DNA of 29,139 nucleotides. Origin: an uncultured Caulobacter sp. Its GTDB lineage: Bacteria; Pseudomonadota; Alphaproteobacteria; Caulobacterales; Caulobacteraceae. Below, piece after piece: positions 1 to 8,295 of this stretch. The notes below the pieces were generated by a model. The model was not told the DNA's origin, did no database searches, and worked only from the letters and a program-made list of their open reading frames with translations. The first letter of the stretch is position 1. Each line of letters starts with the position of its first letter. The position numbers and the translations under genes are program-made. The stretch is taken from positions 1-29,139 of the forward strand of contig CALALX010000056.1 in the NCBI GenBank assembly GCA_937925635.1. Direction: 5' to 3'.

Positions 1-1206
1 CTCATGGGCCTGCCGGCCGGCGCCCTGCGCTTCGCGGTCGGCGGCGAGTTCCGCCGCGAGACCTTCGAGCAGCGCGGCTTCGTAGGCGCCGCCGCGGTGC
101 CCGAGAACCTCGAGCGGGACATCACGTCGGTCTACGGCGAACTGTTCGTGCCGGTGCTGGATACACTCTCGCTTTCGGTGTCGGGCCGGTATGACGACTA
201 CAGCGACTTCGGCTCGACGACCAATCCGAAGGTCGGGGTCACGTGGGCGCCGGTGGAGGGCGTCAGCCTGCGGGCGTCGTACGGCACTTCGTTCCGGGCG
301 CCGGGCCTGCGACAGGTCGGCGCCACGGTGGGCTCCTACTACCTGAGCGCCGCCCAGGCGACGACCTACGCCAACGACCCGACCCGCGGCGGGGCGCAGG
401 TCAACACCGTCTACCTGCTGGGCGGCAACAAGGATCTGCAGCCCGAGGAAGCCACCACCTACTCGTTCGGCGTCGACCTGAATCCGACATTCCTGCCGGA
501 CCTGCGCGCCAGCCTGACCTACTACAACATCGAGTACACCGGCGTGATCGGCACGCCCTCGGTGCCCTACGTCTTCACCGATCCGACCTTCGCCTCGCTG
601 GTCTATCGCAACCCGACCACGACCCAGCTCAACGACCTGCTGGCGCTGGCCACCCCGGTGAACCTGCCGGCCCCGCTGCCGGTCATCGGCAACGTGCTGG
701 ACCTGCGGCTGAACAACTTCGGCATCCGCACGACCGACGGCCTCGACTTCGACGTCAACTACCGCTGGTCGACCAGCTTCGGCTCCGTGTTCGCGGACCT
801 GGCCGGCAACTACATCCTGAACTTCGACACCCGGTTCTCGCCGGGGGCGCCGGTCGCCAACAGCCTGAACCTCGGCGTGCCGCGTTGGACCGCCCGGGGG
901 ACGCTGGCCGTCGACGCCGGCGCGCTGTCGTTCGCCACCTACGTCAACTACCGCGACGGGATCCGCAACAACTACACCACTCCGACCGGCGTCGCCGCCT
1001 ACGAGGCGGACGGCTACATGACCGTCGACCTGCGCGTCATGTGGACCTTGCCGAACGAGAGCTGGACGAAGGGCGCGGTACTGGCGCTGCAGATCAACGA
1101 CCTGTTCGACGAGACGCCGCCGTTCTTCCCGGCCGCCGACGGCATCGGCGGCGCCTACAATCCGATCGGGCGTTCGGTGGCGCTCAGCCTGCGCAAGTCC
1201 TTCTGA
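1..1206 (+). CDS. TonB-dependent receptor, C-terminal part (5' truncated by window)
   Basis: The reading frame is open from the first base, so the start lies upstream and about 400 C-terminal residues are visible. They alternate aromatic and polar residues as in an outer-membrane beta-barrel, with repeated strand-turn units such as 'SLSVSGRYDDYSDFG' and 'SLRASYGTSFRAPGL', the latter being a very typical TonB-receptor barrel strand. The protein ends '...ALSLRKSF', and a C-terminal Phe is the usual outer-membrane insertion signal. The family imports siderophores, vitamins, sugars or other ligands too large for porins, using TonB energy. The plug domain and TonB box are outside the window, so the ligand cannot be assigned. 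It lies 35 nt upstream of a serine hydrolase, a transporter and an esterase on the same strand, suggesting uptake of an ester or lactam-like compound (inference). Confidence 0.93.
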   Translation, partial: LMGLPAGALRFAVGGEFRRETFEQRGFVGAAAVPENLERDITSVYGELFVPVLDTLSLSVSGRYDDYSDFGSTTNPKVGVTWAPVEGVSLRASYGTSFRAPGLRQVGATVGSYYLSAAQATTYANDPTRGGAQVNTVYLLGGNKDLQPEEATTYSFGVDLNPTFLPDLRASLTYYNIEYTGVIGTPSVPYVFTDPTFASLVYRNPTTTQLNDLLALATPVNLPAPLPVIGNVLDLRLNNFGIRTTDGLDFDVNYRWSTSFGSVFADLAGNYILNFDTRFSPGAPVANSLNLGVPRWTARGTLAVDAGALSFATYVNYRDGIRNNYTTPTGVAAYEADGYMTVDLRVMWTLPNESWTKGAVLALQINDLFDETPPFFPAADGIGGAYNPIGRSVALSLRKSF

Positions 1207-1241
1207 GCCGCCGGCCGTTCGGCGACGAAAGCGTCCTGTAA

Positions 1242-2519
1242 ATGACCAACTCTGTGTGTGGCCGCGCTCACGGCCTCGACCCCGTGAAGCTCGCCGCGAT
1301 CAGGCCATCCCTCCAGGCCTTTGTTGATCGTGGCGAGCTCGCGGGCCTCGTTACCCTGACCTCCGTCGGCGGCGAGATCGTGCAGTCCGAGGCGATCGGC
1401 ATGAGCGATCTGGAAACGGCGGCGCCGATGCGGGCGGACACCCTGTTCCGCATCGCCTCCATGACCAAGCCGATCACCTCGGTCGCCGCGTTGATGCTGA
1501 TGGAGGAAGGTCGGATCGCGCTGGACGATCCGATCACGCGCTGGGTTCCCGAACTCGCGAATCTGCGCGTGCTTCGGGACCCGGCCGGGCCGCTGGACGA
1601 CACGACGCCGGCAGTACGGGCGATCACCGTCGAGGACCTGCTCACCCACCGTTCGGGCATCGCCTATGCGCCCTTCTCGGAGGGGCCGCTGAAGGCGGCC
1701 TACGAGCAGGCGCTGGGCGACCCCGGCATGAACCGGCTGAGCGTCGACCAATGGCTGGCGGCGCTTGGCACGCTGCCTCTGGCCTTCCAGCCGGGCGACC
1801 GCTTCCACTACGGCCATTCGACCGATGTCCTCGGCTTCCTGATCGGCCGAATCGAGGGCCGGCCGTTTCGCGAAGTGCTGCGCGAGCGGATCTTCGACCC
1901 CCTCGGCATGCCGGACACGGATTTCTGGCTGCCCGAAGCCAAGCGCGGCCGCCTCGCTAGCCTGTACCGCTATGACGAAGGCGGGGGGCGTCTCGCGAAG
2001 GTCCAGGTGGAGATGTACGAGGCGCCGCCCGCCTACACGCCTGGCGGCGGCGGCCTGATCTCCTCGGCCGGCGACTATCATCGTTTCGCGCGCATGATCC
2101 TCGGCGGCGGCGCGCTGGACGGCGTGCGGCTGCTGCGGACCGAGACCGTCAGGCTGATGCACACCAACCGGCTCACAGGCGCCCAGCGCGAGGTGCCGTT
2201 CGCGGGCATGCCGCTGTGGCGCAAGTCCGGCTTCGGTCTGGGCCTGTCGGTGGCCGAAGACCTGGCCGACAATCCCTACGCCGTCGGCGCGGTGGGCTCG
2301 ATGACCTGGCCCGGCATCTTCGGCACCTGGTGGCAGGCCGACCCGGTGAACGACCTGGTGATGCTCTACCTGATCCAGCACCAGGTGCCCGTTTCGGCGA
2401 ACTCGGGATCGACGATCGCCACAGGGCGCGGCGCGGCCGGACGCGGCGCCCTGCCGGTCTTTCAGCGCGGAATCTACGATGCGCTCGGCGACCAGTCCCG
2501 GCTCGAGCGCGCCGGATGA
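1242..2519 (+). CDS. Serine hydrolase of the beta-lactamase (class C / EstB-like) family
   Basis: This 425-aa protein has the serine beta-lactamase / penicillin-binding fold signature. The SxxK motif is S73-M-T-K76 in 'FRIASMTKPITS', followed by 'DLLTHRSGI', which is diagnostic of the Pfam Beta-lactamase family. A Tyr at residue 190 (YGHS) sits where the YxN/YxS catalytic Tyr is expected. No signal peptide is visible, so it is probably cytoplasmic and more likely an esterase, lactonase or amidase than an antibiotic resistance enzyme. It starts 35 nt after the receptor and overlaps the next gene in an ATGA junction, so translation is coupled. The natural substrate is unknown. Intact SxxK makes an active enzyme likely. 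Confidence 0.93.
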   Translation: MTNSVCGRAHGLDPVKLAAIRPSLQAFVDRGELAGLVTLTSVGGEIVQSEAIGMSDLETAAPMRADTLFRIASMTKPITSVAALMLMEEGRIALDDPITRWVPELANLRVLRDPAGPLDDTTPAVRAITVEDLLTHRSGIAYAPFSEGPLKAAYEQALGDPGMNRLSVDQWLAALGTLPLAFQPGDRFHYGHSTDVLGFLIGRIEGRPFREVLRERIFDPLGMPDTDFWLPEAKRGRLASLYRYDEGGGRLAKVQVEMYEAPPAYTPGGGGLISSAGDYHRFARMILGGGALDGVRLLRTETVRLMHTNRLTGAQREVPFAGMPLWRKSGFGLGLSVAEDLADNPYAVGAVGSMTWPGIFGTWWQADPVNDLVMLYLIQHQVPVSANSGSTIATGRGAAGRGALPVFQRGIYDALGDQSRLERAG

Positions 2520-3994
2520 GCGCGGCGGCGTCCGACCCGGCCGACCCACAGGCGCTGCGCGCAAAGCCGCTGACCCGGAGTTTCAAGGCGCAGTACGGCG
2601 TCGGCGCCCTGGCCGACGGGGTCGCGGCGGCGGGGCTGGGCTTCTTCCTGCTGTTCTACCTGACCGCCGTCTGCGGTATGTCCGGCACGGAGGCGGGGCT
2701 GGCCAAGTTGATCGCCCTGCTGGTGGACGCGGTCGCCGATCCGGCCATCGGTCTCGCCAGCGACCGGCTGCGCTCCCGTCACGGGCGGCGGCTGCCGTTC
2801 CTGGTCTGGAGCCTGGTCCCCTTCGCCTGTGGCTTCGGCATGCTGTTCTCCATTCCGGAGGGCCTGAGCGGCGCGGGGCTGTTCATCTACGCCACCGCCT
2901 GCCTGATCGTGCTGAGGCTGTCGCTGTCCTTCTTCGTGTTGCCGCTGACCGCCGTCGGCGCCGAGGTCACCGACGATCATCGTGAGCGCGCCAGCGTCGT
3001 GGCTTTCCGGCTGTCGTTCCAGAACGTCGGCGTCCTCTGCGGCGTGGTCCTGGGCCTGGGCGTCTTCATGTCCGGCCCGAACGGCCTCCTGACGCGCGAG
3101 AACTACGTGCCCTTCGCCTGGACCTGCGCGGTGGTCATGCTGGTCGCGGGGCTCATGGCGATCGGGGCGGTGCGCCTGGCGCTGCCCCGGTTGCACGGAC
3201 CGGAAGCGGGCGGCGGCGCGTTCCTGACCGGCTTCGTCCGCGAGATGGTCGAGCTGTCCCGCAACCGCTCGTTCCTGGTCCTGTTCGGGACGGTGCTCAC
3301 CTACTTCCTCGCCTACTCGGCCCATGTCTCTCTGGCGCTGCACGCCAGCCGCTACTTCTGGAAGCTGGATTCGGTCGCCATCCAGCTGATCCTGCTGAGC
3401 ACCACGCTGGGGCCGCTGCTGGGCGCGCCGATCAGCGCCTTCGCCCTGCGCCACATCGAGAAGCGGACGCTGTCGATCGCAGCCTTCCTCTCGATCGGCG
3501 TTCTGCTCAGCTGGCCGCCGCTTTTGCAGATCTACGGGCCGGCGCCTCTCGACGGGACGGCCGCCGCCGCGATCCTGTTCGTCAACGGCCTGCTGGTCGG
3601 CACCGCCATCATGATCGGAGGGGTCGGGTTCCAGTCGATGCTCGCCGACACCGCCGACGAACACGAGTGGCTGTTCGGCGTGCGACGCGAGGGCCTGTTC
3701 TTCTCGGGCCTGACGCTGGCCTACAAGGCGGCGTCCGGCCTCGGCGGGCTGATCGCCGGACTGGCGCTGGACGCCATCCGTTTCCCGATGGACATCGCGG
3801 CGCGGGGCGCCGGTTTTACGGTCTCCGGCGAGGTTCTGGACCGGCTCGCCCTCATCTCGGGTCCATTGCCCGCGGCCTTTGCGCTGATCGCTCCGCTCTT
3901 CCTGTTTGGCTACCACCTCAACCGCAAGCGGCATGCCCGGATCATCGCTGACCTCGCGGCGAGAGCCGGTCGACCTCCCGGAGGCCAGGCGTGA
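2516..3994 (+). CDS. MFS transporter, GPH (glycoside-pentoside-hexuronide:cation symporter) type
   Basis: A 492-aa polytopic membrane protein with about 12 hydrophobic segments. Motifs typical of MFS_2/GPH carriers include 'LLVDAVADPAIGLASDR' after the second segment, followed by 'RSRHGRRLPFL', matching the family pattern D-P-x-x-G-x-x-x-D-R ... G-R-R-x-P. A later 'SMLADTADEHEWLFGVRREGLFF'-type segment matches the conserved cytoplasmic helix of this group. I chose the ATG at 2516 because it forms an ATGA overlap with the stop of the serine hydrolase and begins the conserved part. A longer in-frame extension back to 2216 would overlap that gene by 300 nt and is unlikely. The role is probably inner-membrane import of the compound brought in by the receptor, or export of a product. 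The substrate is not predictable from sequence. Confidence 0.9.
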   Translation: MSAAASDPADPQALRAKPLTRSFKAQYGVGALADGVAAAGLGFFLLFYLTAVCGMSGTEAGLAKLIALLVDAVADPAIGLASDRLRSRHGRRLPFLVWSLVPFACGFGMLFSIPEGLSGAGLFIYATACLIVLRLSLSFFVLPLTAVGAEVTDDHRERASVVAFRLSFQNVGVLCGVVLGLGVFMSGPNGLLTRENYVPFAWTCAVVMLVAGLMAIGAVRLALPRLHGPEAGGGAFLTGFVREMVELSRNRSFLVLFGTVLTYFLAYSAHVSLALHASRYFWKLDSVAIQLILLSTTLGPLLGAPISAFALRHIEKRTLSIAAFLSIGVLLSWPPLLQIYGPAPLDGTAAAAILFVNGLLVGTAIMIGGVGFQSMLADTADEHEWLFGVRREGLFFSGLTLAYKAASGLGGLIAGLALDAIRFPMDIAARGAGFTVSGEVLDRLALISGPLPAAFALIAPLFLFGYHLNRKRHARIIADLAARAGRPPGGQA

Positions 3995-5595
3995 AACGAC
4001 TTGCAGGGGCTGTAGCGGCCGTTCTCGCCCTCTGGCTCGCATTGCCCGCCGTGGCCCGTGAACGGCCGGTCGTCGACACCCCTGCCGGCGCGCTGCGCGG
4101 AGAAGTTTCGGGCGAGATCCGGATTTTCCGCGGCGTGCCCTATGCCCGGCCCCCTGTCGGCGAACTGCGCTGGCGCCCGCCGGTGACCCTGTCGCGTTGG
4201 GACGGCCTGCGCGACGCCACGCGGTTCGGCGCGGCCTGCATGCAGCCGCCGTCACCCTTCTACAGCCACCCGGCGGTCAGCGAGGACTGCCTGTTCCTCA
4301 ACATCTGGGCGCCGGCCGAGGCGAAACGCGCCCCCGTGCTGGTCTGGATCCACGGCGGGTCGCTGGTCAGCGGCGCCGGCAGCGAGGCCGTCGCCGACGG
4401 CGCGCGATTCGCCCGGCAGGGCGTGCTGGTGGTCTCGGTCAACTACCGCCTGGGTCCGCTGGGCTGGCTGGCGCATCCCGGGCTCAGCGCCGAGTCGTCC
4501 GAAAACACCTCCGGCAACTATGGCCTGCTCGACCAGATAGAGGCGTTGCGCTGGGTGCAGCGGAACATCGCGGCCTTCGGGGGCGATCCTTCGAACGTCA
4601 CCATCGCCGGCCAGTCCGCCGGCGCGCTCAGCGTCGCCTACCTGCTGGCAGCGCCCCCGGCCCGCGGCCTGTTCCAGCGCGCCATCGCCCAGAGCCCCTA
4701 CCTGATCACCATGCCGGAGCTGCGGCACGGCCGCTTCCGGGACTGGCCGGACGCCGAGACCGTCGGCATCGCGGTGGCCAGCAAGCTCGGCGCCGCCGAT
4801 CCCGCCGCCCTGCGTGCGATGAGCGCCGAAGCGGTCATCAGGGGTGTCGGCAAGACCGGCTATTTTCCGCTCGGAACAGTGGACGGCAAGATCCTGCCGC
4901 GCCAGCTGGTCGAGGTCCTCGACCGGCGCGAGCAGGCGCCCGTGCCGATCCTCACCGGCTACAACGAGGGCGAGATCAGGTCGCTGCGCTTCCTGTTGCC
5001 TCCAGCGCCGAAGGATGCCGCGATCTACAGTGGTGAAATCCGCGCCCGATACGGTGATCTCGCCGACGCCTTCCTGGCGCAGTATCCGGACGGGAACATC
5101 ACAGAAAGCATGCTGGCGACGACCCGGGACGCCCTCTACGGCTGGTCAGCCGAACGACTGGCGGCAGGACAGGCCGCGATCGGCCAGCCGTCCTTCCTCT
5201 ACTACTTCGACCATCCCTACCCGGCGGCCGACGCGGGAGGCCTGCGAGCGTTTCACGGCGCCGAAATGCCGTTCGTGTTCGGGACCACGGGCTCTACCCC
5301 CGCCTGGTGGCCGGCCGTTCCCCGCACCGCGTTGGAACGGCGCTTGTCGGACGCTATGCTGGACTACTGGGCGAGCTTCGTTCGTGATGGCATTCCGCGG
5401 GCCGAAGGTGAAACGCCTTGGCGGCCGTACGGACAGGGCCGCCCCTACATCGCCTTCGAAGACATTCCGCGCCAGCGTTTGGGTCCCCCGAACGCCTACG
5501 CGCTCCATGAGAACATTGTTACTCAACGCCGTGCGCGTGGTATCGCTTGGAACTGGAATGTCGGGATCATCGCTCCGCCAGCGCTGCAGCCGTAG
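3991..5595 (+). CDS. Carboxylesterase type B (alpha/beta hydrolase), exported
   Basis: This 534-aa protein begins with a GTG codon in a GTGA overlap with the transporter stop. Residues 1-22 form a signal peptide (KR, then a hydrophobic Ala/Leu stretch, then 'AVA-RE'), so it acts in the periplasm or outer membrane space. Type B carboxylesterase marks are clear: 'FRGVPYARPPVGELRW', 'EDCLFLNIWAP', oxyanion-hole HGGS at 121-124, nucleophile elbow G-Q-S209-A-G, an acidic residue in 'GYNEGEI' (about 326-328), and the catalytic His at 422 in 'FHGAEMPFVFG'. The triad is complete. Length matches the family. It is the last gene of the cluster and probably cleaves ester substrates before or after receptor uptake. 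Confidence 0.94.
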   Translation: MKRLAGAVAAVLALWLALPAVARERPVVDTPAGALRGEVSGEIRIFRGVPYARPPVGELRWRPPVTLSRWDGLRDATRFGAACMQPPSPFYSHPAVSEDCLFLNIWAPAEAKRAPVLVWIHGGSLVSGAGSEAVADGARFARQGVLVVSVNYRLGPLGWLAHPGLSAESSENTSGNYGLLDQIEALRWVQRNIAAFGGDPSNVTIAGQSAGALSVAYLLAAPPARGLFQRAIAQSPYLITMPELRHGRFRDWPDAETVGIAVASKLGAADPAALRAMSAEAVIRGVGKTGYFPLGTVDGKILPRQLVEVLDRREQAPVPILTGYNEGEIRSLRFLLPPAPKDAAIYSGEIRARYGDLADAFLAQYPDGNITESMLATTRDALYGWSAERLAAGQAAIGQPSFLYYFDHPYPAADAGGLRAFHGAEMPFVFGTTGSTPAWWPAVPRTALERRLSDAMLDYWASFVRDGIPRAEGETPWRPYGQGRPYIAFEDIPRQRLGPPNAYALHENIVTQRRARGIAWNWNVGIIAPPALQP

Positions 5596-6019
5596 CGGAC
5601 GTGAGAGCCGGGTTCATATGCGGGCCCTGTTCAGGCCTCGCTGGATCTTGCCGAATTTGCGCAATCTGTCGCGGCTTGGTTCGGTTGCGTAGTGCCTCGT
5701 GCGACAGGTGATGGCGCAGTGTCAGCAATTGACTCATTGCGGACGCGAAAGAGGTCCGCTGCTAGGCGTCGCGGCCCCATGCGGTCATCTGGATCAGCGG
5801 CCTGATTGAACTGTTGCTCGGGTCATCGGCGGACTAAGGCTGTGACAAGCCCGACAATCGCAGTTGCGAACGCGAACAGTTGGACGAGCAAAGGCCGCCA
5901 TTTGGGGTGTGGCATCTTCATGGGTTTATCCCTTTCCGATGCCGAAGGTCCGCGATGGTGTGAACTGCCGGGAGTAGGTTAGCGGCGCTAGTGCCCCCAG
6001 AATTTAGGCGCTAGCGGCG
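5596..6019. other. Intergenic region at the left edge of the putative island
   Basis: These 424 bases separate the esterase cluster from the accessory genes. They look less uniformly GC-rich than the flanking chromosome by eye; I did not compute it. They contain one plausible micro-ORF (5823-5921, minus), a weak GCGGAC/GTCCGC hairpin at 5739-5759, and two copies of AGCGGCGCTAG starting at 5981 and 6013. I see no gene remnant or strong terminator elsewhere in it. This is the likely left boundary of the island, but I found no convincing copy of the tRNA-Ser 3' end here. Confidence 0.5.
5823..5921 (-). CDS. Putative 32-aa single-pass membrane microprotein
   Basis: A 33-codon ORF on the minus strand starts at ATG 5921, with an AAGGGA ribosome-binding-like sequence about 8 nt upstream. 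The product has a basic N-terminus (MKMPHPKWRP), a hydrophobic core of about 20 residues (LLVQLFAFATAIVGLVTALV) and a C-terminal RR. That is the layout of a tiny membrane protein or a type I toxin-like hydrophobic peptide. A second in-frame Met at codon 3 is an alternative start. I do not recognise a family. Good SD spacing and clean architecture favour a real gene, but at this length chance cannot be excluded. Confidence 0.4.
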   Translation of the reverse strand: MKMPHPKWRPLLVQLFAFATAIVGLVTALVRR

Positions 6020-6023
6020 CTAG
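5981..6023. repeat. Direct repeat pair AGCGGCGCTAG
   Basis: Two perfect 11-nt copies lie at 5981-5991 and 6013-6023, 32 nt apart (about three helical turns). An extra GGCGCTAG partial copy lies immediately before the second. The stop codon of the minus-strand unknown gene falls inside the second copy. The pair could be a protein binding site or an integration scar at the island edge. Confidence 0.5.
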
Positions 6024-7000
6024 GTCCCCTTCAAAACCAGCGCTTTTGCCTCAGTGACCGCCTGCGTCGTTGGCCTGTAACGGCCGTCATCGCCCTTCGC
6101 GAAGTACAGGTTGATCGTTCGCTCGACGCCCTTTACGTCTTGGAGTCCCCGTTCTGTGGCGACAAGTTCGGCGCACTTCCTCCTGATGATGCCCGGATTG
6201 GAGCTGATGATTGCAAGGGCAGCCGCGCGGGTCTCGTTGCCGGCTTTCCGGGGTTGTTTCGCCGCTCCACGTCGCTGCTCGCTCTGCTCGATCTGGCGTT
6301 CGGCATGTGGAAGCAGCAGCTCCCGCGCCTCAGCGCGCCCGATGAGGTAGCCGAAGACCATCGCGGCTTCCTCCACATATTCGCTGTCCGCCGCCCAGAG
6401 CACTTCGGCCGTGAGCCTGTCCAGTTCCGTCGCGGTCTCCGCGAACTCTGGCCATTCGGCGGGCGAGTCGACGAGCAGGAGGTCGTCGATGCTATCGAGG
6501 CCGAGGGCGTCGCGCATTCGGGCGTGCAAGGCATGTTTGGCCTGCTTGTAGTCGCGCCGGGCAATGGGCGTCATGACGTCGGCGGATCCCTGGAATTCCC
6601 ATGCCTGCGCCACGGAAATTTTCGCGCCGGAGGCTCGTACAATCTCAAGAAGCGCCCAACGACGCTCCCGATGCTGCGGATGGCCGAGCCGACCGTGCTC
6701 GGCACGCACACCCATGCTCTTCACAGTGGCGACCCGAACCGTGTCGCCAGCCCGTACGACGACACCTTCGCCACGTCGTTCGAAGACGGACTTTTCTTCT
6801 TCTGTAGACCACGGGAACAGCAGCCTCGGGGTGTAGGGATCAGCGCTCCGCAATGATCCTAGGATCGTCACAGGCTCCCATCCACTCCGCTCAAGATTGG
6901 GGTGCTCAAGGTTGAACCAGACGCCTTCAACTTCAATGTGCTCGGCGCTGCGACATGCACGGACCAAAAGATAGATTCGCCAGATGTCGTCGTCTTCCAT
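6020..7000 (-). CDS. Unrecognised 326-aa protein divergent from the AAA/subtilase pair
   Basis: I do not recognise this family. The chosen start (ATG at 7000) gives a product beginning MEDDDIWRIYLLVRAC. An upstream in-frame ATG at 7147 would add 49 Cys- and Ser-rich residues that look like untranslated leader. The protein is soluble with no signal or membrane segment. The first third looks alpha/beta ('HIEVEGVWFNLEHPNL', 'TPRLLFPWSTEEEKSVFERR', 'GDTVRVATVKSMG'). The middle and C-terminal parts are helical and charged (about residues 180-290). The tail (about 270-315: 'AALAIISSNPGIIRRKCAEL') resembles a small helix-turn-helix. It is transcribed divergently from the AAA/S8 genes across a 194-nt spacer, so it may be a regulator, sensor or third component of that module (inference from position only). 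Confidence 0.7.
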   Translation of the reverse strand: MEDDDIWRIYLLVRACRSAEHIEVEGVWFNLEHPNLERSGWEPVTILGSLRSADPYTPRLLFPWSTEEEKSVFERRGEGVVVRAGDTVRVATVKSMGVRAEHGRLGHPQHRERRWALLEIVRASGAKISVAQAWEFQGSADVMTPIARRDYKQAKHALHARMRDALGLDSIDDLLLVDSPAEWPEFAETATELDRLTAEVLWAADSEYVEEAAMVFGYLIGRAEARELLLPHAERQIEQSEQRRGAAKQPRKAGNETRAAALAIISSNPGIIRRKCAELVATERGLQDVKGVERTINLYFAKGDDGRYRPTTQAVTEAKALVLKGT

Positions 7001-7194
7001 GCCGCTAATCTCATCAACGCTGCCGGTACAATTCCCGGCGCTGCCCGCCCATACTGCATCGTCTGCCTCGGGCAACGATTTGCAGAGAGTGTATGACGGC
7101 CTGCAACTCGCGCCCCCATGTGAAAGCGGGCGACAAAAGGCGAACATGCAACTAAGATTTGACGGCTGGATGGGTGAATCAATCGTAGGCGGTT

Positions 7195-8295
7195 ATGGCG
7201 CGTAGCGACCTACTGGTGTCTCTTGTGCGCGCGGCCGTCGCCGGCGATAGGGAAGCCGTGAGGTCGACGACCGAAGCCTTGGCCGCCGACGAGCGGGCCA
7301 AGAAGCACCACATCCTCGCCGATCGTATGCAGCGTGCGTTGTCGGCTGTGCCCGTAACGCCTCCGCCGCTTACGACGTCATCCACGGCCAGTGGTGGGTC
7401 CGGTCGCGAAGCGATTATCGAGATTGAGCCCCGCGTTCACCTCGACGACCTGCTGCTTCCGCTGCCTGTTCGCGAGAATGGCCGTCAACTGGTCGAGGAA
7501 CATGCCCGGGCGGACGTCCTACGCGCCCATGGCTACGAGCCCCGTCACCGCGTGCTTCTTTCGGGCCCGCCAGGTAATGGGAAGACTTCCTACGCCGAAG
7601 GCGTGGCCGAAGCACTGGGCCTGCCGTTCTTCGTGGTCCGATACGACGCATTGATCGGCAGCTATCTCGGCGAGACCAACGCCCGACTCCGCAAACTCTT
7701 CGACTATGTCCGCACCCAACCGAGCGTGCTGTTTTTTGATGAGTTCGACGCGATCGGCAAAGAGCGCGGAGACACGCATGAGACAGGCGAGATTAAGCGG
7801 GTCGTATCGTTCCTGCTGATGCAGCTCGATCAACTGCCCAGTTACGTGATCGTCATCGCCGCCAGCAACCATGCCGAGCTTTTGGACCGTGCGGTCTGGC
7901 GTCGTTTCCAGATCCGCTTGTCCTTCCCCGCGCCTGACCGGAAGCACGTGGAGGTTTTTCTCGACCGCATAATTTCCGGCTGGCCAGACGCGCCTAGGTT
8001 GTCCATCGAGAAGATTGCAGCCAAACTTGGGGCCGTCAGCTACGCGGAGGCCTTGGACTTCTGCCAGAATGTTAGACGGCGTCAGATCTTGGGGTTGGGG
8101 GAAGCTACCGTCGATGCCGTACTTGGGCAGGAATTGGACCTCTGGCGGTCCCGTGTGCGGCCGGATGCTCTAGATGGCGAGCGATCCGAGCAAGCCGCTG
8201 CTGCGACTGGTACCGCGTCCAGAACAAGACCGTCCCGTCGGAAGGCAACGGCCGATGCGCGGACTGGAAAAGTTTCCGCGCCAACGACAGACTGA
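7195..8295 (+). CDS. AAA+ ATPase paired with a subtilase
   Basis: A 366-aa soluble protein with one AAA+ core. Walker A is G124-PPGNGK-T131, Walker B is 'VLFFDEFDAI' with D182/E183, sensor 1 is N225 in 'AASNHAELL', and arginine-finger candidates are R236/R237 in 'AVWRRFQI'. 'SYLGETNARLRKLFDY' is the pore-loop and following helix typical of FtsH/Cdc48/proteasome-like AAA proteins. Residues 1-70 are helical and low complexity and could be a protein-binding domain. Residues 320-366 are a Ser/Thr/Arg-rich tail encoded within a 122-nt overlap with the next gene. The expected role is ATP-driven remodelling or delivery of a substrate to the S8 protease, or ATP gating of it. AAA-S8 peptidase pairs recur in bacterial genomes; their function is poorly known. 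Start ATG 7195 has only a weak SD. Confidence 0.92.
   Translation: MARSDLLVSLVRAAVAGDREAVRSTTEALAADERAKKHHILADRMQRALSAVPVTPPPLTTSSTASGGSGREAIIEIEPRVHLDDLLLPLPVRENGRQLVEEHARADVLRAHGYEPRHRVLLSGPPGNGKTSYAEGVAEALGLPFFVVRYDALIGSYLGETNARLRKLFDYVRTQPSVLFFDEFDAIGKERGDTHETGEIKRVVSFLLMQLDQLPSYVIVIAASNHAELLDRAVWRRFQIRLSFPAPDRKHVEVFLDRIISGWPDAPRLSIEKIAAKLGAVSYAEALDFCQNVRRRQILGLGEATVDAVLGQELDLWRSRVRPDALDGERSEQAAAATGTASRTRPSRRKATADARTGKVSAPTTD

Noticed and set aside
2474..4255. 593-aa minus-strand ORF opposite the MFS transporter
   Set aside because: Gln/Arg/Asp-rich with no domain; a shadow of a high-GC coding strand whose plus-strand gene is clear.
5599..5620. Possible duplicate of the tRNA-Ser 3' end (GTGAGAG...GGxTTC) as left att site
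   Set aside because: Only scattered matches with mismatches and an indel; not convincing as an att repeat.
7159..7187. TTGACG as a -35 for a near-leaderless AAA ATPase transcript
   Set aside because: No acceptable -10 at 16-18 nt spacing.
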